NCBI GenBank assembly: GCA_947478865.1
Contig: CANJXF010000010.1
Coordinates: 24,660-88,659 of the forward strand
DNA from: Verrucomicrobiales bacterium
GTDB taxonomy: Bacteria > Verrucomicrobiota > Verrucomicrobiia > Limisphaerales > CANJXF01
Direction: 5' to 3'
Length of the DNA stretch: 64,000 nucleotides
The position numbers and the translations under genes were made by a program. Below, piece by piece: positions 54,791 through 63,855 of this stretch (positions are counted from its first letter, which is position 1; every line of letters begins with the position of its first letter). The notes below the pieces were generated by a model, which ran no database searches, was not told the origin of the DNA, and saw nothing but the letters and a program-made list of their open reading frames with translations.

Positions 54791-56224
54791 ATGATTCGAC
54801 CAATGCAAAATTCTTTCGTCCGCCGAATACGTCTATTGATCATTATTCTCGCGGCCTGTGTCGCCGCCTTTTGCTGTTCGGCAGAAACCTCGAGCAAACT
54901 TAACATTCTCTTTATTACGGCGGACGACATGAACTACGATACGCCCGGATTTGCGGGCGGCAAAACGCCAGACATCACACCAAATCTGGATCGGCTCGCC
55001 CGCGAAGGAATGCGCTTGGTGCAGGCCCACGTCACGGTGGCGGTTTGCCAACCCAGTCGCGAATGTTTGATGACCGGGCGCTACCCGCACCACAATGGCG
55101 CGACGGGATTTTATCCTGTGCGACAGGATGTACCCACGCTCCAAGAGTCGCTCAAGAAAGGCGGTTATTACCTGGGCATCCTCGGGAAAGTCAGCCACCT
55201 CAAACCAGCTGAGAAATTTCCATGGGACTTCCAGCATGACCAACAGGATCTGGCTATGGGACGTGACCCGGCCCTCTACTTTCAACATGTCCAGAAATTC
55301 CTGCAGCAAGCCAAGGCGTCCGGTAAGCCGTTCTTTCTCATGGCCAACTCGCACGACCCACACCGGCCCTTCGCCGGCAGCGAGAAGAGCAGCAAACGGG
55401 CAGTTAACAAAAACCGAGGCAAGGCAGTAACCGAAGAAGGCGACTACGGCAATTCAACCTATCCCTCACCACGCCACGTCTATAAGCCGGAGGAAATCGT
55501 AGTGCCGAGTTTTCTGCCGGATCTGCCCGACGTGCGGAAAGAGATGGCGCAATACTATTCCTCCGCCCATCGTTGTGACCAGACCATCGGAGAAATTCTG
55601 CGTGCCCTTAAAGAATCTGGACTCGACGAGAATACCCTGCTGATGTTCTTAAGTGACAACGGGATCTCGATGCCATTTGCCAAAAGCAATTGTTACCTCA
55701 CCAGCACCCGAACTCCATGGCTGGTTCGCTGGCCGGGCCTGGTCAAGCCAGGCACGATTGACGACTCTCATTTCATTTCGGGAATTGACTACATGCCAAC
55801 CATCCTCGAGGCGGCGGGTTTGCCGGCTATCACTGGGATGGACGGACGATCTTTCCTCCCATTGCTTCGCGGAGATCCGCAACAAGGCCGCGATCACGTC
55901 TTCACCTGCTACAACGAGAACTCCGGGCATCGTTCGTATGCGATGCGCTGCCTTCAAAACAAGAAATTCGGCTACATCTTCAACGGCTGGGCCGATGGCA
56001 AAACCACTTATAATACTGAACCCATGACTGGACTGACATTCAAAGCCATGGAACGAGCTGCGGCCAAAGAGAAGCCGATTGCGGACCGCGTGGAACTGTT
56101 ATTACATCGTGTGCCAGAAGAATTCTACGACTTTGCCGCAGACCCAGGCGCACTTCATAACCTTATCGCTGAAACTCAATACAAAGAGCAGATCCAGCGC
56201 ATGCGCCAGTCCATGCTCGACTGA
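54791..56224 (+). CDS. exported sulfatase 3
   Basis: A 477-aa type I sulfatase; the ATG at 54791 gives a positively charged N-terminus and signal peptide (RRIRLLIIILAACVAAFCCSAE). TADDMNYDTPG is the metal site and Cys86 in CQPSRECLMTGRYPHHNG the formylglycine site; LGKVSHLKP replaces the usual GKWHL, and FLSDNGISMPFAKSN follows. The heparan N-sulfoglucosamine sulfohydrolase-like (SGSH) group has this CxPSR and 'NCYLTSTRTPWLVRWPG' style, but assignment is tentative. First of a plus-strand set of glycan genes. Confidence 0.92.
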   Translation: MIRPMQNSFVRRIRLLIIILAACVAAFCCSAETSSKLNILFITADDMNYDTPGFAGGKTPDITPNLDRLAREGMRLVQAHVTVAVCQPSRECLMTGRYPHHNGATGFYPVRQDVPTLQESLKKGGYYLGILGKVSHLKPAEKFPWDFQHDQQDLAMGRDPALYFQHVQKFLQQAKASGKPFFLMANSHDPHRPFAGSEKSSKRAVNKNRGKAVTEEGDYGNSTYPSPRHVYKPEEIVVPSFLPDLPDVRKEMAQYYSSAHRCDQTIGEILRALKESGLDENTLLMFLSDNGISMPFAKSNCYLTSTRTPWLVRWPGLVKPGTIDDSHFISGIDYMPTILEAAGLPAITGMDGRSFLPLLRGDPQQGRDHVFTCYNENSGHRSYAMRCLQNKKFGYIFNGWADGKTTYNTEPMTGLTFKAMERAAAKEKPIADRVELLLHRVPEEFYDFAADPGALHNLIAETQYKEQIQRMRQSMLD

Positions 56225-56360
56225 ATGGAACTCAACCAAGACCCTCTGCTTCCGGCCTTTCAGAAGAGACAGGTTGACGTCAAGCAAGCTAACAGCAGCG
56301 GACAACCTCCCAGAAACGTCGAGCTTAAGTGATTCTAAAAACAAAACGTAGCCTAAACGT

Positions 56361-57941
56361 ATGAGACGCATAATTCCCAGCATCCTTTCCATTCTAGGAA
56401 TCTCCGCAATCGTGACCATTGCGGCACCGAACCCCCACCCCAACATCGTTTTTATCTTTTCCGACGATCATTCTCTCCAAACTATCGGGGCCTACGACGC
56501 GCGGCTTTCGGAATTCTGCAAGAAACAGAAGGTGACACCGAACTTGGATCGACTCGCGGCCGCGGGCGGCTTGTTCGTAAACAGCTTCTGCGGCAACTCA
56601 CTCTGCTCGCCCAGTCGCGCCTCAGTTTTAACCGGCCTCCATAGCCATTCAAATGGCGTCATGCTCTTGGACCACCCCATCGCTCCAGGCGTGTGGACGT
56701 TCCCTGGCAATCTTCGTGATGCCGGTTACCAGACCGCTGTCATTGGCAAGTGGCATCTTGCCAGCACGCGACCCACCACCGATTACTGGCGAATTCTTCC
56801 AGGGCAAGGCACCTATTGGCACCCCGACTTAATCGGTCCGGACGGGAAGGAGAAGGAAGCGCACAAAGGTTATACCACCGACATTCTTACCGACATGGGA
56901 CTGGATTGGCTACAGCACCGCGACAAGACCAAGCCGTTCATGTTGATGTTGCAGCACAAAGCGCCGCATCGTCCATGGATCCCCCCGACGCGCTATTATC
57001 AATGGCTCGCCGACGTGAAAATTCCCGAACCGGAAAGTCTCTTTGACGACTATTCCGGCCGGGGTTCACCTGCGCACAATCAAAAGATGGAGATCGCCAA
57101 ACAAATGACGCTAAACGAGGATTTAAAATTGCCGGTAAATGCCAAATCGCCTGGAGAAAACAACCGAATGACCGATGCGGAACGGGCCGATTGGCAGGCG
57201 GCATTCGGTCCACGCAATGAGTCATTCGCCAAGGCCAACCTCCAGGGCCGGGAACTCACGCGCTGGAAATATCAGGAATACATGAAGGACTACCTGCGTT
57301 GCATCAAGGCGGTAGACGATAGCGTCGGCCGCGTGCTGGATTACCTCAAAGCCGAAGGTCTCGACGGAAATACGGTCGTCATCTACTCGGCGGACCAGGG
57401 CTTCTACAACGGTGAGCATGGGTGGTTCGACAAGCGCTGGATCTATGAGGAATCCATCCACATGCCATTTATCGTGCGTTGGCCAGGCGTCGTAAAACCC
57501 GGCACGCGCTTCATCCCTATGGTACAGAACATTGATTACGCCGCGACCTTCGTGGATATAGCCGGAGGAAAAGTTCCTGAGGGACTCCACGGACGTTCCT
57601 TTGCGCCGATCCTCCGGGGCCAGACTCCCGCAGACTGGCGCAAGAGTGTGTATTACCACTACTATGATGGCGGCCACAGTGTCGCCCGACACTACGGGGT
57701 TCGCACCGACCGTTACACGCTGGCGCATTTTTATCAGACCGACGAATGGGAGCTATACGATCTCCAGAAAGATCCGCAGCAGATGCGAAGTGTTTATTCC
57801 CAACCTGCCTATGCGAAGACGGTGGTCGAACTCAAGGCAGAACTCGAACGATTGCGCAAACAATACAAAGACTCTCCCGACTTAGACCCGCCCGACAGAT
57901 CCAAGAAAACCACCAGCGCTTCAGAGAAAAAATCATCATGA
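56361..57941 (+). CDS. exported sulfatase 4
   Basis: A 526-aa type I sulfatase with a signal peptide (MRRIIPSILSILGISAIVTIAA). SDDHSLQTIGAY is the metal site, Cys82 in CSPSRASVLTG the formylglycine site; then GKWHLASTRPTTDYW, QHKAPHRPWIPP, YSADQGFYNGEHGWFDKRW and a C-terminal HYYDGGHSVARHYGVRTDRY. The GFYxGEHGWFDKRWxYEES pattern is that of the iduronate-2-sulfatase/choline-sulfatase-like branch of bacterial glycan sulfatases. It is coupled to the next gene by a four-base overlap. Confidence 0.93.
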   Translation: MRRIIPSILSILGISAIVTIAAPNPHPNIVFIFSDDHSLQTIGAYDARLSEFCKKQKVTPNLDRLAAAGGLFVNSFCGNSLCSPSRASVLTGLHSHSNGVMLLDHPIAPGVWTFPGNLRDAGYQTAVIGKWHLASTRPTTDYWRILPGQGTYWHPDLIGPDGKEKEAHKGYTTDILTDMGLDWLQHRDKTKPFMLMLQHKAPHRPWIPPTRYYQWLADVKIPEPESLFDDYSGRGSPAHNQKMEIAKQMTLNEDLKLPVNAKSPGENNRMTDAERADWQAAFGPRNESFAKANLQGRELTRWKYQEYMKDYLRCIKAVDDSVGRVLDYLKAEGLDGNTVVIYSADQGFYNGEHGWFDKRWIYEESIHMPFIVRWPGVVKPGTRFIPMVQNIDYAATFVDIAGGKVPEGLHGRSFAPILRGQTPADWRKSVYYHYYDGGHSVARHYGVRTDRYTLAHFYQTDEWELYDLQKDPQQMRSVYSQPAYAKTVVELKAELERLRKQYKDSPDLDPPDRSKKTTSASEKKSS

Positions 57942-59308
57942 AATCAATCCGGTTCAATATCGCACTTCTTGGAGTTTTGCTCCTAGCCTATGCTCATTCA
58001 GCGCAAGCCGACGTACGACTGCCTGCATTGTTTTCCGACCACATGGTCTTGCAACAAAGCACCGCTATTCCTGTCTGGGGCTGGGCCGAACCTGGAGAAT
58101 CGGTGACTGTGACAATTGCAGGACAGAAGCAATCAACCAAAGCTGGAGCTGGAGGCAAGTGGCGAATCAAATTGCGCCAACTCAAACCAGGTGGACCTAA
58201 AACGCTGACGGTGGCCGGAAAGAATACCATTGTGATCAACGACGTCATGATTGGCGAGGTCTGGCTGGGTTCAGGCCAGTCCAACATGGCTATGCCAGTG
58301 TCAGGTGCGCGAAATTTTGAAGTCGAGCGCACCAGCTCAAACCTGCCCCAGATTCGTATGTTCAAGGTCGAGTCGCCTGGCGCGAAGGAAGAACAGGAGG
58401 ATTGCAAGGGGCGCTGGCAGATATGCTCGCCGGAAACGGTTGGCCCATTCTCTGCAACGCTGTTTTTTACGGGAAGAGAAATCCATAAGGCGCTTAACGT
58501 GCCAGTGGGTCTAATCAACTCTTCGGTCGGGGCTACCGCAATCGAAGCTTGGATAAGTCCGGAAGCCCAGCGTGCATCTGAGGAATTGAGACCGCACGTG
58601 TCTAAACTTGAGAATCTTGGTGAGCTATTCAACGGAAAGATTGCGCCACTGGTTCCCTACCCCATTCGTGGCGCGCTTTGGTATCAAGGCGAGGCGAATG
58701 CGAACAGCGAAGCGGGCGCTCATTACTACAAGCACCAACTCCCATTGTTGATCCAGGACTGGCGCTCGCGCTGGGGAAACAATTTTCCGTTTGCGTGGGT
58801 TCAGTTGCCCAATTTCGGCGGCCGCAGCAACGGTTGGTGCCTTGTACGCGATGGGCAGTTGAAGTCCCTCGCTATTCCTCACACCGGGATGGCGATAACG
58901 GTGGACATTGGCGAAAGCGGGAACATCCATCCCAAGAATAAACAGGAAGTTGGACATCGCCTTTCTCTGTGGGCGCTCGGTGAAGTGTATGGAAAAAAGG
59001 TCGCCGCGACCTGCGGCCCGGTTCCGGACCAGCACAAGATTCAAGGAAATGAATTCGTCGTTACCTTCAAGCACACCAACGGCGGACTTGTATCACGCGA
59101 CGGTTCGCTGCGAGGTTTCGAACTCGCCGGAGCCGATAAGCTTTGGAGACCAGCGTCAGCCCGAATCGTTGCTAACCACGTGATTGCTTCCTGCCCAGAT
59201 TTGCCTAATCCGGTCGCTCTCCGCTACGCCTGGCGCGACAATCCCGACTGTAACCTCTACAACGGCGCGGGGCTTCCCGCGTCGCCGTTCCGCACTGACC
59301 TTTGGTAG
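57938..59308 (+). CDS. sialate O-acetylesterase family protein
   Basis: A 456-aa exported SGNH-type esterase; ATG 57938 overlaps the sulfatase 4 stop. Signal peptide ALLGVLLLAYAHSAQADVRLP, then a beta-sandwich domain (LFSDHMVLQQSTAIPVWGWAEPGESV in parts), GSGQSNM with nucleophile Ser115, GALWYQGEANA, and the Asp-His pair in DIGESGNIHPKNKQEVGHRL. The family removes O-acetyl groups from sialic acids, xylans and other sugars; with sulfatases and an alpha-galactosidase around it, an acetylated sulfated glycan is the likely substrate. Confidence 0.92.
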   Translation: MKSIRFNIALLGVLLLAYAHSAQADVRLPALFSDHMVLQQSTAIPVWGWAEPGESVTVTIAGQKQSTKAGAGGKWRIKLRQLKPGGPKTLTVAGKNTIVINDVMIGEVWLGSGQSNMAMPVSGARNFEVERTSSNLPQIRMFKVESPGAKEEQEDCKGRWQICSPETVGPFSATLFFTGREIHKALNVPVGLINSSVGATAIEAWISPEAQRASEELRPHVSKLENLGELFNGKIAPLVPYPIRGALWYQGEANANSEAGAHYYKHQLPLLIQDWRSRWGNNFPFAWVQLPNFGGRSNGWCLVRDGQLKSLAIPHTGMAITVDIGESGNIHPKNKQEVGHRLSLWALGEVYGKKVAATCGPVPDQHKIQGNEFVVTFKHTNGGLVSRDGSLRGFELAGADKLWRPASARIVANHVIASCPDLPNPVALRYAWRDNPDCNLYNGAGLPASPFRTDLW

Positions 59309-59320
59309 CACTTAAAACAA

Positions 59321-61399
59321 ATGAGAAACATTTTAGCTTTTTACTGTATTCTACTCGCGGTTAACAGCTTTGCCGATCAACGCATCGCAACCGGAAACAC
59401 GACGATCCCAGTCGCGATCGCTGCCAGTTCCCCGCCTTCAACTGCAACCGGCGAGATCGTCCCCCTCAGCTCTCTAAATCTGGGCGAGGTCCAACAAAGT
59501 TGGGGATCGCCGCAGGCCAACCAATCGGTCGGCGGCCGCAAGATGGCCATCAGTGGCGAGAAGTTTCTCACCGGACTCGGCACTCACGCGCGGAGCGTTC
59601 TCTGGATTGATCTCAAAGGTGGAGCACGGCGGTTCACGGCATCCGTTGGAATCGATGACGAGGTGGTAACTCCCATCGTTCTGCGAGAACTTAGAAGCGC
59701 CTTCGAGAAGGGGTATGAGGAATACAAAAAAGTGAATGGCCGCGTCATCTTCCAGATCTACGGAGATGGAAAATTACTGTGGAGGAGCAAGGTTATGCAA
59801 ACCGGCATGCCGGCCATGAAGGCGGATGTGGATTTGACAGGCATCCAAACTCTGGTGCTGGTGGTGAGTAGCATGGGCGAAGCGGTTAATTACGATCATG
59901 CCGATTGGGCAGATGCGAACTTCGTTGTAACCGGCACCAAACCCAAGACCATATCTCCTCCACGTGAAGCAACCTACATCCTGACGCCCAAAGCCTCGTC
60001 CCAACCGAGAATCAATGGCGCCAAAGTATTTGGAGTGCGCCCGGAATCGCCGTTCTTGTTCACCATTCCCGCAACGGGAGATCGACCAATGAAGTTTACG
60101 GCGAGGAATTTACCCAAAGGCTTGAAACTTGATTCAACCTCCGGGCAGATCACCGGCGTCTTGAAACATAAAGGAGAGTGGACTGTCGTCGTCCGCGCCG
60201 CTAATTCAGCAGGCGCCGCACAACAAAAGCTTAAGATTGTTTGCGGAGATACCTTGGCTCTCACACCGCCAATGGGCTGGAACACCTGGAATGTTTTCGT
60301 CCGCGACCCGGATGAGGTTAAGGTTCGCGCCGCGGCCGACGCGATGGTTCGCAGCGGACTGATCAATCACGGGTGGACTTACATCAACATCGATGATTGC
60401 TGGCAGAATAAGCACAGCTCAAAAGATCCACTAGTCGCAGGTGAAGGCAGAGATACGAACGGCATGGTCCTCGCAAATAAAAAATTTCCGGATATGAAGG
60501 GCCTGTGCGATTACATCCATAGCAAAGGCCTGAAAGCCGGCATCTATTCCTCACCCGGACTTTACACCTGCCAAGGTCACACAGGCAGTTTTCAGCACGA
60601 GGAGCAGGATGCCCGGCGCTATGCCGAGTGGGGCTTTGATTATCTGAAATATGATTGGTGCTATACAACCCACAGCGCGAAAAACATCAGCCTCTATGAG
60701 CAGAGGATTCCGTGGAGCACGATGGCGCTCGCGCTTGCCCGAACGAAACGCGACATCATCTTTAGTTTGAGCGAAACTCTGGACGTCTGGCCCTGGGCCA
60801 AGGAAGTCGGCGCAAACAGTTGGCGCACCACAGGCGATATCACCGACACCTGGTCGAGCATGGATGATATTGGCTTTACCCAAAATGGCCTGGAACACGT
60901 CGCTGGGCCGGGACATTGGAATGATTGCGACATGTTCGTGGTGGGAACGTTGGGTGGCGGTCGATTGCATCCCACCCGCCTCACGCCAAATGAACAATAC
61001 ACGCACATCAGCCTGTGGTGCCTGCTCGCCTCGCCATTGCTGATCGGGTGTGACATGACGCAATTCGATGACTTCACCCTAGGGTTGTTGACCAACGACG
61101 AAGTCCTGGAAGTAAATCAAGATCCCTTGGGGCAGCAAGCACACCGGATCTCAAAGGATGAAAACGTCGAAGTCTGGGCGAAAGATATGGAAGACGGCAG
61201 CAAAGCGGTGGGATTGTTCAATCGCGGAGAGTTTGAAAACATTGTGACGGTGAGCCGGAGCGAGCTTGGTCTCGCTGGCAAAAAGACTGTTCGCGATCTT
61301 TGGCGGCAAAAGGACCTTAGCGAGTTCCCGGAGTCGTTCAGCATCAAGGTGGCGCGACATGGTGCGACACTGATTCGTATCCGATCTTCGGGAAAATAA
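59321..61399 (+). CDS. GH27 alpha-galactosidase with NPCBM domain
   Basis: A 692-aa exported glycoside hydrolase. Signal peptide (MRNILAFYCILLAVNSFAD), an NPCBM carbohydrate-binding domain (~50-200; SWGSPQANQSVGGRKMAISG then GLGTHARSVLWIDLKGGA), an Ig-like putative domain (~235-315; NLPKGLKLDSTSGQITG) and the GH27 barrel from TPPMGWNTWNVF. Nucleophile Asp445 in YLKYDWCY; acid/base Asp537 in HWNDCDMF (usually HWNDPDM). YINIDDCWQ and KAGIYSSPGLYTC complete the active site. Likely cleaves alpha-galactosides, possibly alpha-N-acetylgalactosaminides. Twelve bases after the esterase stop, so in the same operon. Confidence 0.95.
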   Translation: MRNILAFYCILLAVNSFADQRIATGNTTIPVAIAASSPPSTATGEIVPLSSLNLGEVQQSWGSPQANQSVGGRKMAISGEKFLTGLGTHARSVLWIDLKGGARRFTASVGIDDEVVTPIVLRELRSAFEKGYEEYKKVNGRVIFQIYGDGKLLWRSKVMQTGMPAMKADVDLTGIQTLVLVVSSMGEAVNYDHADWADANFVVTGTKPKTISPPREATYILTPKASSQPRINGAKVFGVRPESPFLFTIPATGDRPMKFTARNLPKGLKLDSTSGQITGVLKHKGEWTVVVRAANSAGAAQQKLKIVCGDTLALTPPMGWNTWNVFVRDPDEVKVRAAADAMVRSGLINHGWTYINIDDCWQNKHSSKDPLVAGEGRDTNGMVLANKKFPDMKGLCDYIHSKGLKAGIYSSPGLYTCQGHTGSFQHEEQDARRYAEWGFDYLKYDWCYTTHSAKNISLYEQRIPWSTMALALARTKRDIIFSLSETLDVWPWAKEVGANSWRTTGDITDTWSSMDDIGFTQNGLEHVAGPGHWNDCDMFVVGTLGGGRLHPTRLTPNEQYTHISLWCLLASPLLIGCDMTQFDDFTLGLLTNDEVLEVNQDPLGQQAHRISKDENVEVWAKDMEDGSKAVGLFNRGEFENIVTVSRSELGLAGKKTVRDLWRQKDLSEFPESFSIKVARHGATLIRIRSSGK

Positions 61400-61406
61400 T
61401 TCCAGG

Positions 61407-61444
61407 TTCCAGGCTGAATCGCTTTGAGGCGGGTCAGCCTGGAA
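61407..61444. terminator. candidate bidirectional terminator hairpin
   Basis: An 11-bp perfect inverted repeat (61407-61417 with 61434-61444, TTCCAGGCTGA/TCAGCCTGGAA, 16-base loop) lies in the 69-bp gap between the convergent alpha-galactosidase and SGNH hydrolase genes. No T-run follows on either strand, so it would be a weak or factor-aided terminator. Confidence 0.55.
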
Positions 61445-61468
61445 CTCTCATAAATTCTCTTCGCTAGA

Positions 61469-62794
61469 TTACTGCCCGGAAGGCTTCACCTCGAAACGAT
61501 GCGGCTTGGGCTGGCGCGCTTTGTCAATCTGCGCTTCCATCCCGGCAATCTGTTGATCCAGGCGAGCTAACGCGGCCGCTCGTTTCCCTTCAACTTCCGG
61601 GCCTTGAGCCCAACCTGGAAAACTAAACAGTTGGATCTCACGCCAGCGGCGGAAAAAAATATTGTTCTTATCGAAGATAAGCTTAAGAACTTCGCGGGCC
61701 TGTTTTGTGATCGGGCCAGAGGCGTTGGCGAAATTCCAACCTTTACCGAGTTCGTCAGCGCTGACTTTCCCGGCTAATTCGCCGTCGATCGTCACATCGT
61801 AGGTTCCACCAGCTAACCCGGTGATGCGCAATTCGAGTTGATTCAATTCCTCAGCGACAGGTGCGAGTTTAAGCGCAGCTTCGGCACGTTCATCGATCGG
61901 CATCGGCAACGCGCTGTCGGTTCGGTCGAAGGTCAGAATACCTCCCGCTTGCTTGAGATTCTCGACTCGGCAGCCCTTGGCCGCCACTACCTTTTGTGCC
62001 TTCGCATCAATCTCTGCGCGAGAAACCTCGGGTGACGCGCCCATTTCTTTCAACACAGCCCACGCCATCAAAGTCTGGCCGATCGGGCCGGGGTGAACCG
62101 CATCGCCACCCCCGATGAATCCGGGTGGATTGCCGGCACGCTCGCGCAGTAAAATCGCCATGTAAGGATCGAACTGATCGGCAAAACTTGCGCCGGATTT
62201 TCCCGCCAACTCTTTCAGACCATCGGAAAACCTACGAAGCGATTGATTGCGAACATCTTTGTCTGGATCAGACCGCTTATCCTCAATTGGTTGCGGAGTG
62301 AGAAAAGTAACACGGGCACCGCTCTCAGCCAGCACCTTTGCGATTTGCGTCTGGCTGCGAACATAAGCGCGAAATATGTCTTCGCGAAATGGTTGATACG
62401 AATGATCGTTCATTCCGAATTTCACCGTGACCAGAGTTGGCTTCAGAGGCAAGACATCGCGACCGAGTCCGCGACCGACAGAATCTTCCACCATCTTTTG
62501 CTGGCTTGTCTCGTTGGCGGCGAAAAGCTCCTTCTCATCTGGATGCGTCCGTTGGCGCAGCCACGAAGTGTCACCGCCCCAACCGACGTTGCGGAACGAA
62601 AGTTTCCAAGTCGGATGGCGCGTCAGGGCGTAAGCCTCAAGGTAGGTCGTGTAGAGCCGCTGCTCCGTAATGCTGTCGCCGAGAAAGACCACGCGATCGC
62701 CATCGCGAATCTGGAAATTAGCCGCAAGCGCGTTCAGTCCCTGAACAGCAACGAAGGCGACGGTGCAAAGAATTTTAAGCAGAGGGGATTTCAT
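61469..62794 (-). CDS. exported SGNH/GDSL hydrolase
   Basis: A 441-aa exported esterase or lipase-like hydrolase. ATG 62794 gives a signal peptide (LKILCTVAFVAVQGLNALAAN). Block I is VVFLGDSITEQ (Ser41), the Gly block is FRNVGWGGDTSW, block III GMNDHSYQP and the catalytic Asp-His pair is in GGGDAVHPGPIGQ. The ~200-residue C-terminal extension (LRITGLAGGTYDVTIDGELAG; a coiled LARLDQQIAGMEAQIDKAR tail) is an accessory domain often seen in Planctomycetes/Verrucomicrobia. Probably a carbohydrate esterase of the same locus. Confidence 0.9.
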   Translation of the reverse strand: MKSPLLKILCTVAFVAVQGLNALAANFQIRDGDRVVFLGDSITEQRLYTTYLEAYALTRHPTWKLSFRNVGWGGDTSWLRQRTHPDEKELFAANETSQQKMVEDSVGRGLGRDVLPLKPTLVTVKFGMNDHSYQPFREDIFRAYVRSQTQIAKVLAESGARVTFLTPQPIEDKRSDPDKDVRNQSLRRFSDGLKELAGKSGASFADQFDPYMAILLRERAGNPPGFIGGGDAVHPGPIGQTLMAWAVLKEMGASPEVSRAEIDAKAQKVVAAKGCRVENLKQAGGILTFDRTDSALPMPIDERAEAALKLAPVAEELNQLELRITGLAGGTYDVTIDGELAGKVSADELGKGWNFANASGPITKQAREVLKLIFDKNNIFFRRWREIQLFSFPGWAQGPEVEGKRAAALARLDQQIAGMEAQIDKARQPKPHRFEVKPSGQ

Positions 62795-63075
62795 ATTTTC
62801 CGCGAGTTTGTCCGACCAGCTCGGTCTCGGCAACATTTTTGGCGTTCGAAAATTGAGCCGGACAAATACTCGCCGGTTGACCAGCGTTCTGAAATCTGCC
62901 GAAGTGATTTGCATGCACGCCTCCCTCCAGAGCTACTTGTCTCATCGATAAACAACCATTCCGTGTTGTCGTAAACCGGTCGCATCAGTATAGTCCAGCA
63001 TCCGCTACAAAAATGAGAAAACACCTGAAAGATGTCTTCCACAAACAGATGGCATCCTTGGCCCCAAATCGAACT

Positions 63076-63855
63076 ATGAAAAGCCATACCGACAACGCTT
63101 TTACCCTGATTGAGCTGCTGGTCGTCATCGCCATCATTGGCATTCTCGCGAGCCTTTTATTACCAGCACTTGGCAAAGCCAAAGAGAAGGCGAAACACAC
63201 CCAGTGCATGAACAACAATAAACAGATCGGGTTGGCGGCGATGATGTATTTGAACGAAAACAGAGACGAATACCCCTATGGCAATCGGGTTAACGGCGGA
63301 GGCAACGGCACCGGCAGCGTCGTCGATCCGAGCGGCTGGCCGATGCTACTGTTGCATTACATTGGAAACGTTAACACCAATGCTCAACCCGGGGTTTATG
63401 TCTGCCCGAGTGAAAAGACAATCGCCAGTAATTGGGTGTTTCAACTTCATTTTCAGGCTAACCGCCACATTTTAACCGACACCAATGACCTGCCACAGGC
63501 CATTCGCACCTCGCAATTACGCAAAACATCCATCTACTGGATACTCATGGAAAAAGGCGCCTCTGACTTCGCAAACGTGAGGCCAGGCGGACTTGCCAAT
63601 CCAGTTCTGCTGCTTTGGAACGAGCCTCCTGGCGCACCTCAACTTCGCCGGCACCGTGGTGGCATGACGGCTACTGCCGCCGATGGTCACGCAGAGTGGG
63701 TTCGCACGCCGCCGTATCAACCGGGAGCTGCCGCACCGAAAAACTTTAATGAATTAGGTGACTGTAGCAGCGGCGTCAACCCGGCCAGCACCTGGAAGGA
63801 CAACGGCCCTCTGCGGATCAAGCTTTACTGCCGCTATAATCAGCAAGGGCTTTAG
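63076..63855 (+). CDS. type II secretion/pseudopilin-like protein with H-X9-DG-type C-terminus
   Basis: A 259-aa protein with a class III prepilin leader ([20 protein letters not shown], then [19 protein letters not shown]): a charged lead, cleavage before Phe, Glu5 and a ~20-residue hydrophobic helix. The mature domain is the kind encoded in many copies in Verrucomicrobia and Planctomycetes ([50 protein letters not shown] in parts). Role unknown, thought to be envelope-related. The stop codon TAG (63853-63855) coincides with the boundary of an IS element, so the original C-terminus may have been altered. Confidence 0.9.
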   Translation: MKSHTDNAFTLIELLVVIAIIGILASLLLPALGKAKEKAKHTQCMNNNKQIGLAAMMYLNENRDEYPYGNRVNGGGNGTGSVVDPSGWPMLLLHYIGNVNTNAQPGVYVCPSEKTIASNWVFQLHFQANRHILTDTNDLPQAIRTSQLRKTSIYWILMEKGASDFANVRPGGLANPVLLLWNEPPGAPQLRRHRGGMTATAADGHAEWVRTPPYQPGAAAPKNFNELGDCSSGVNPASTWKDNGPLRIKLYCRYNQQGL

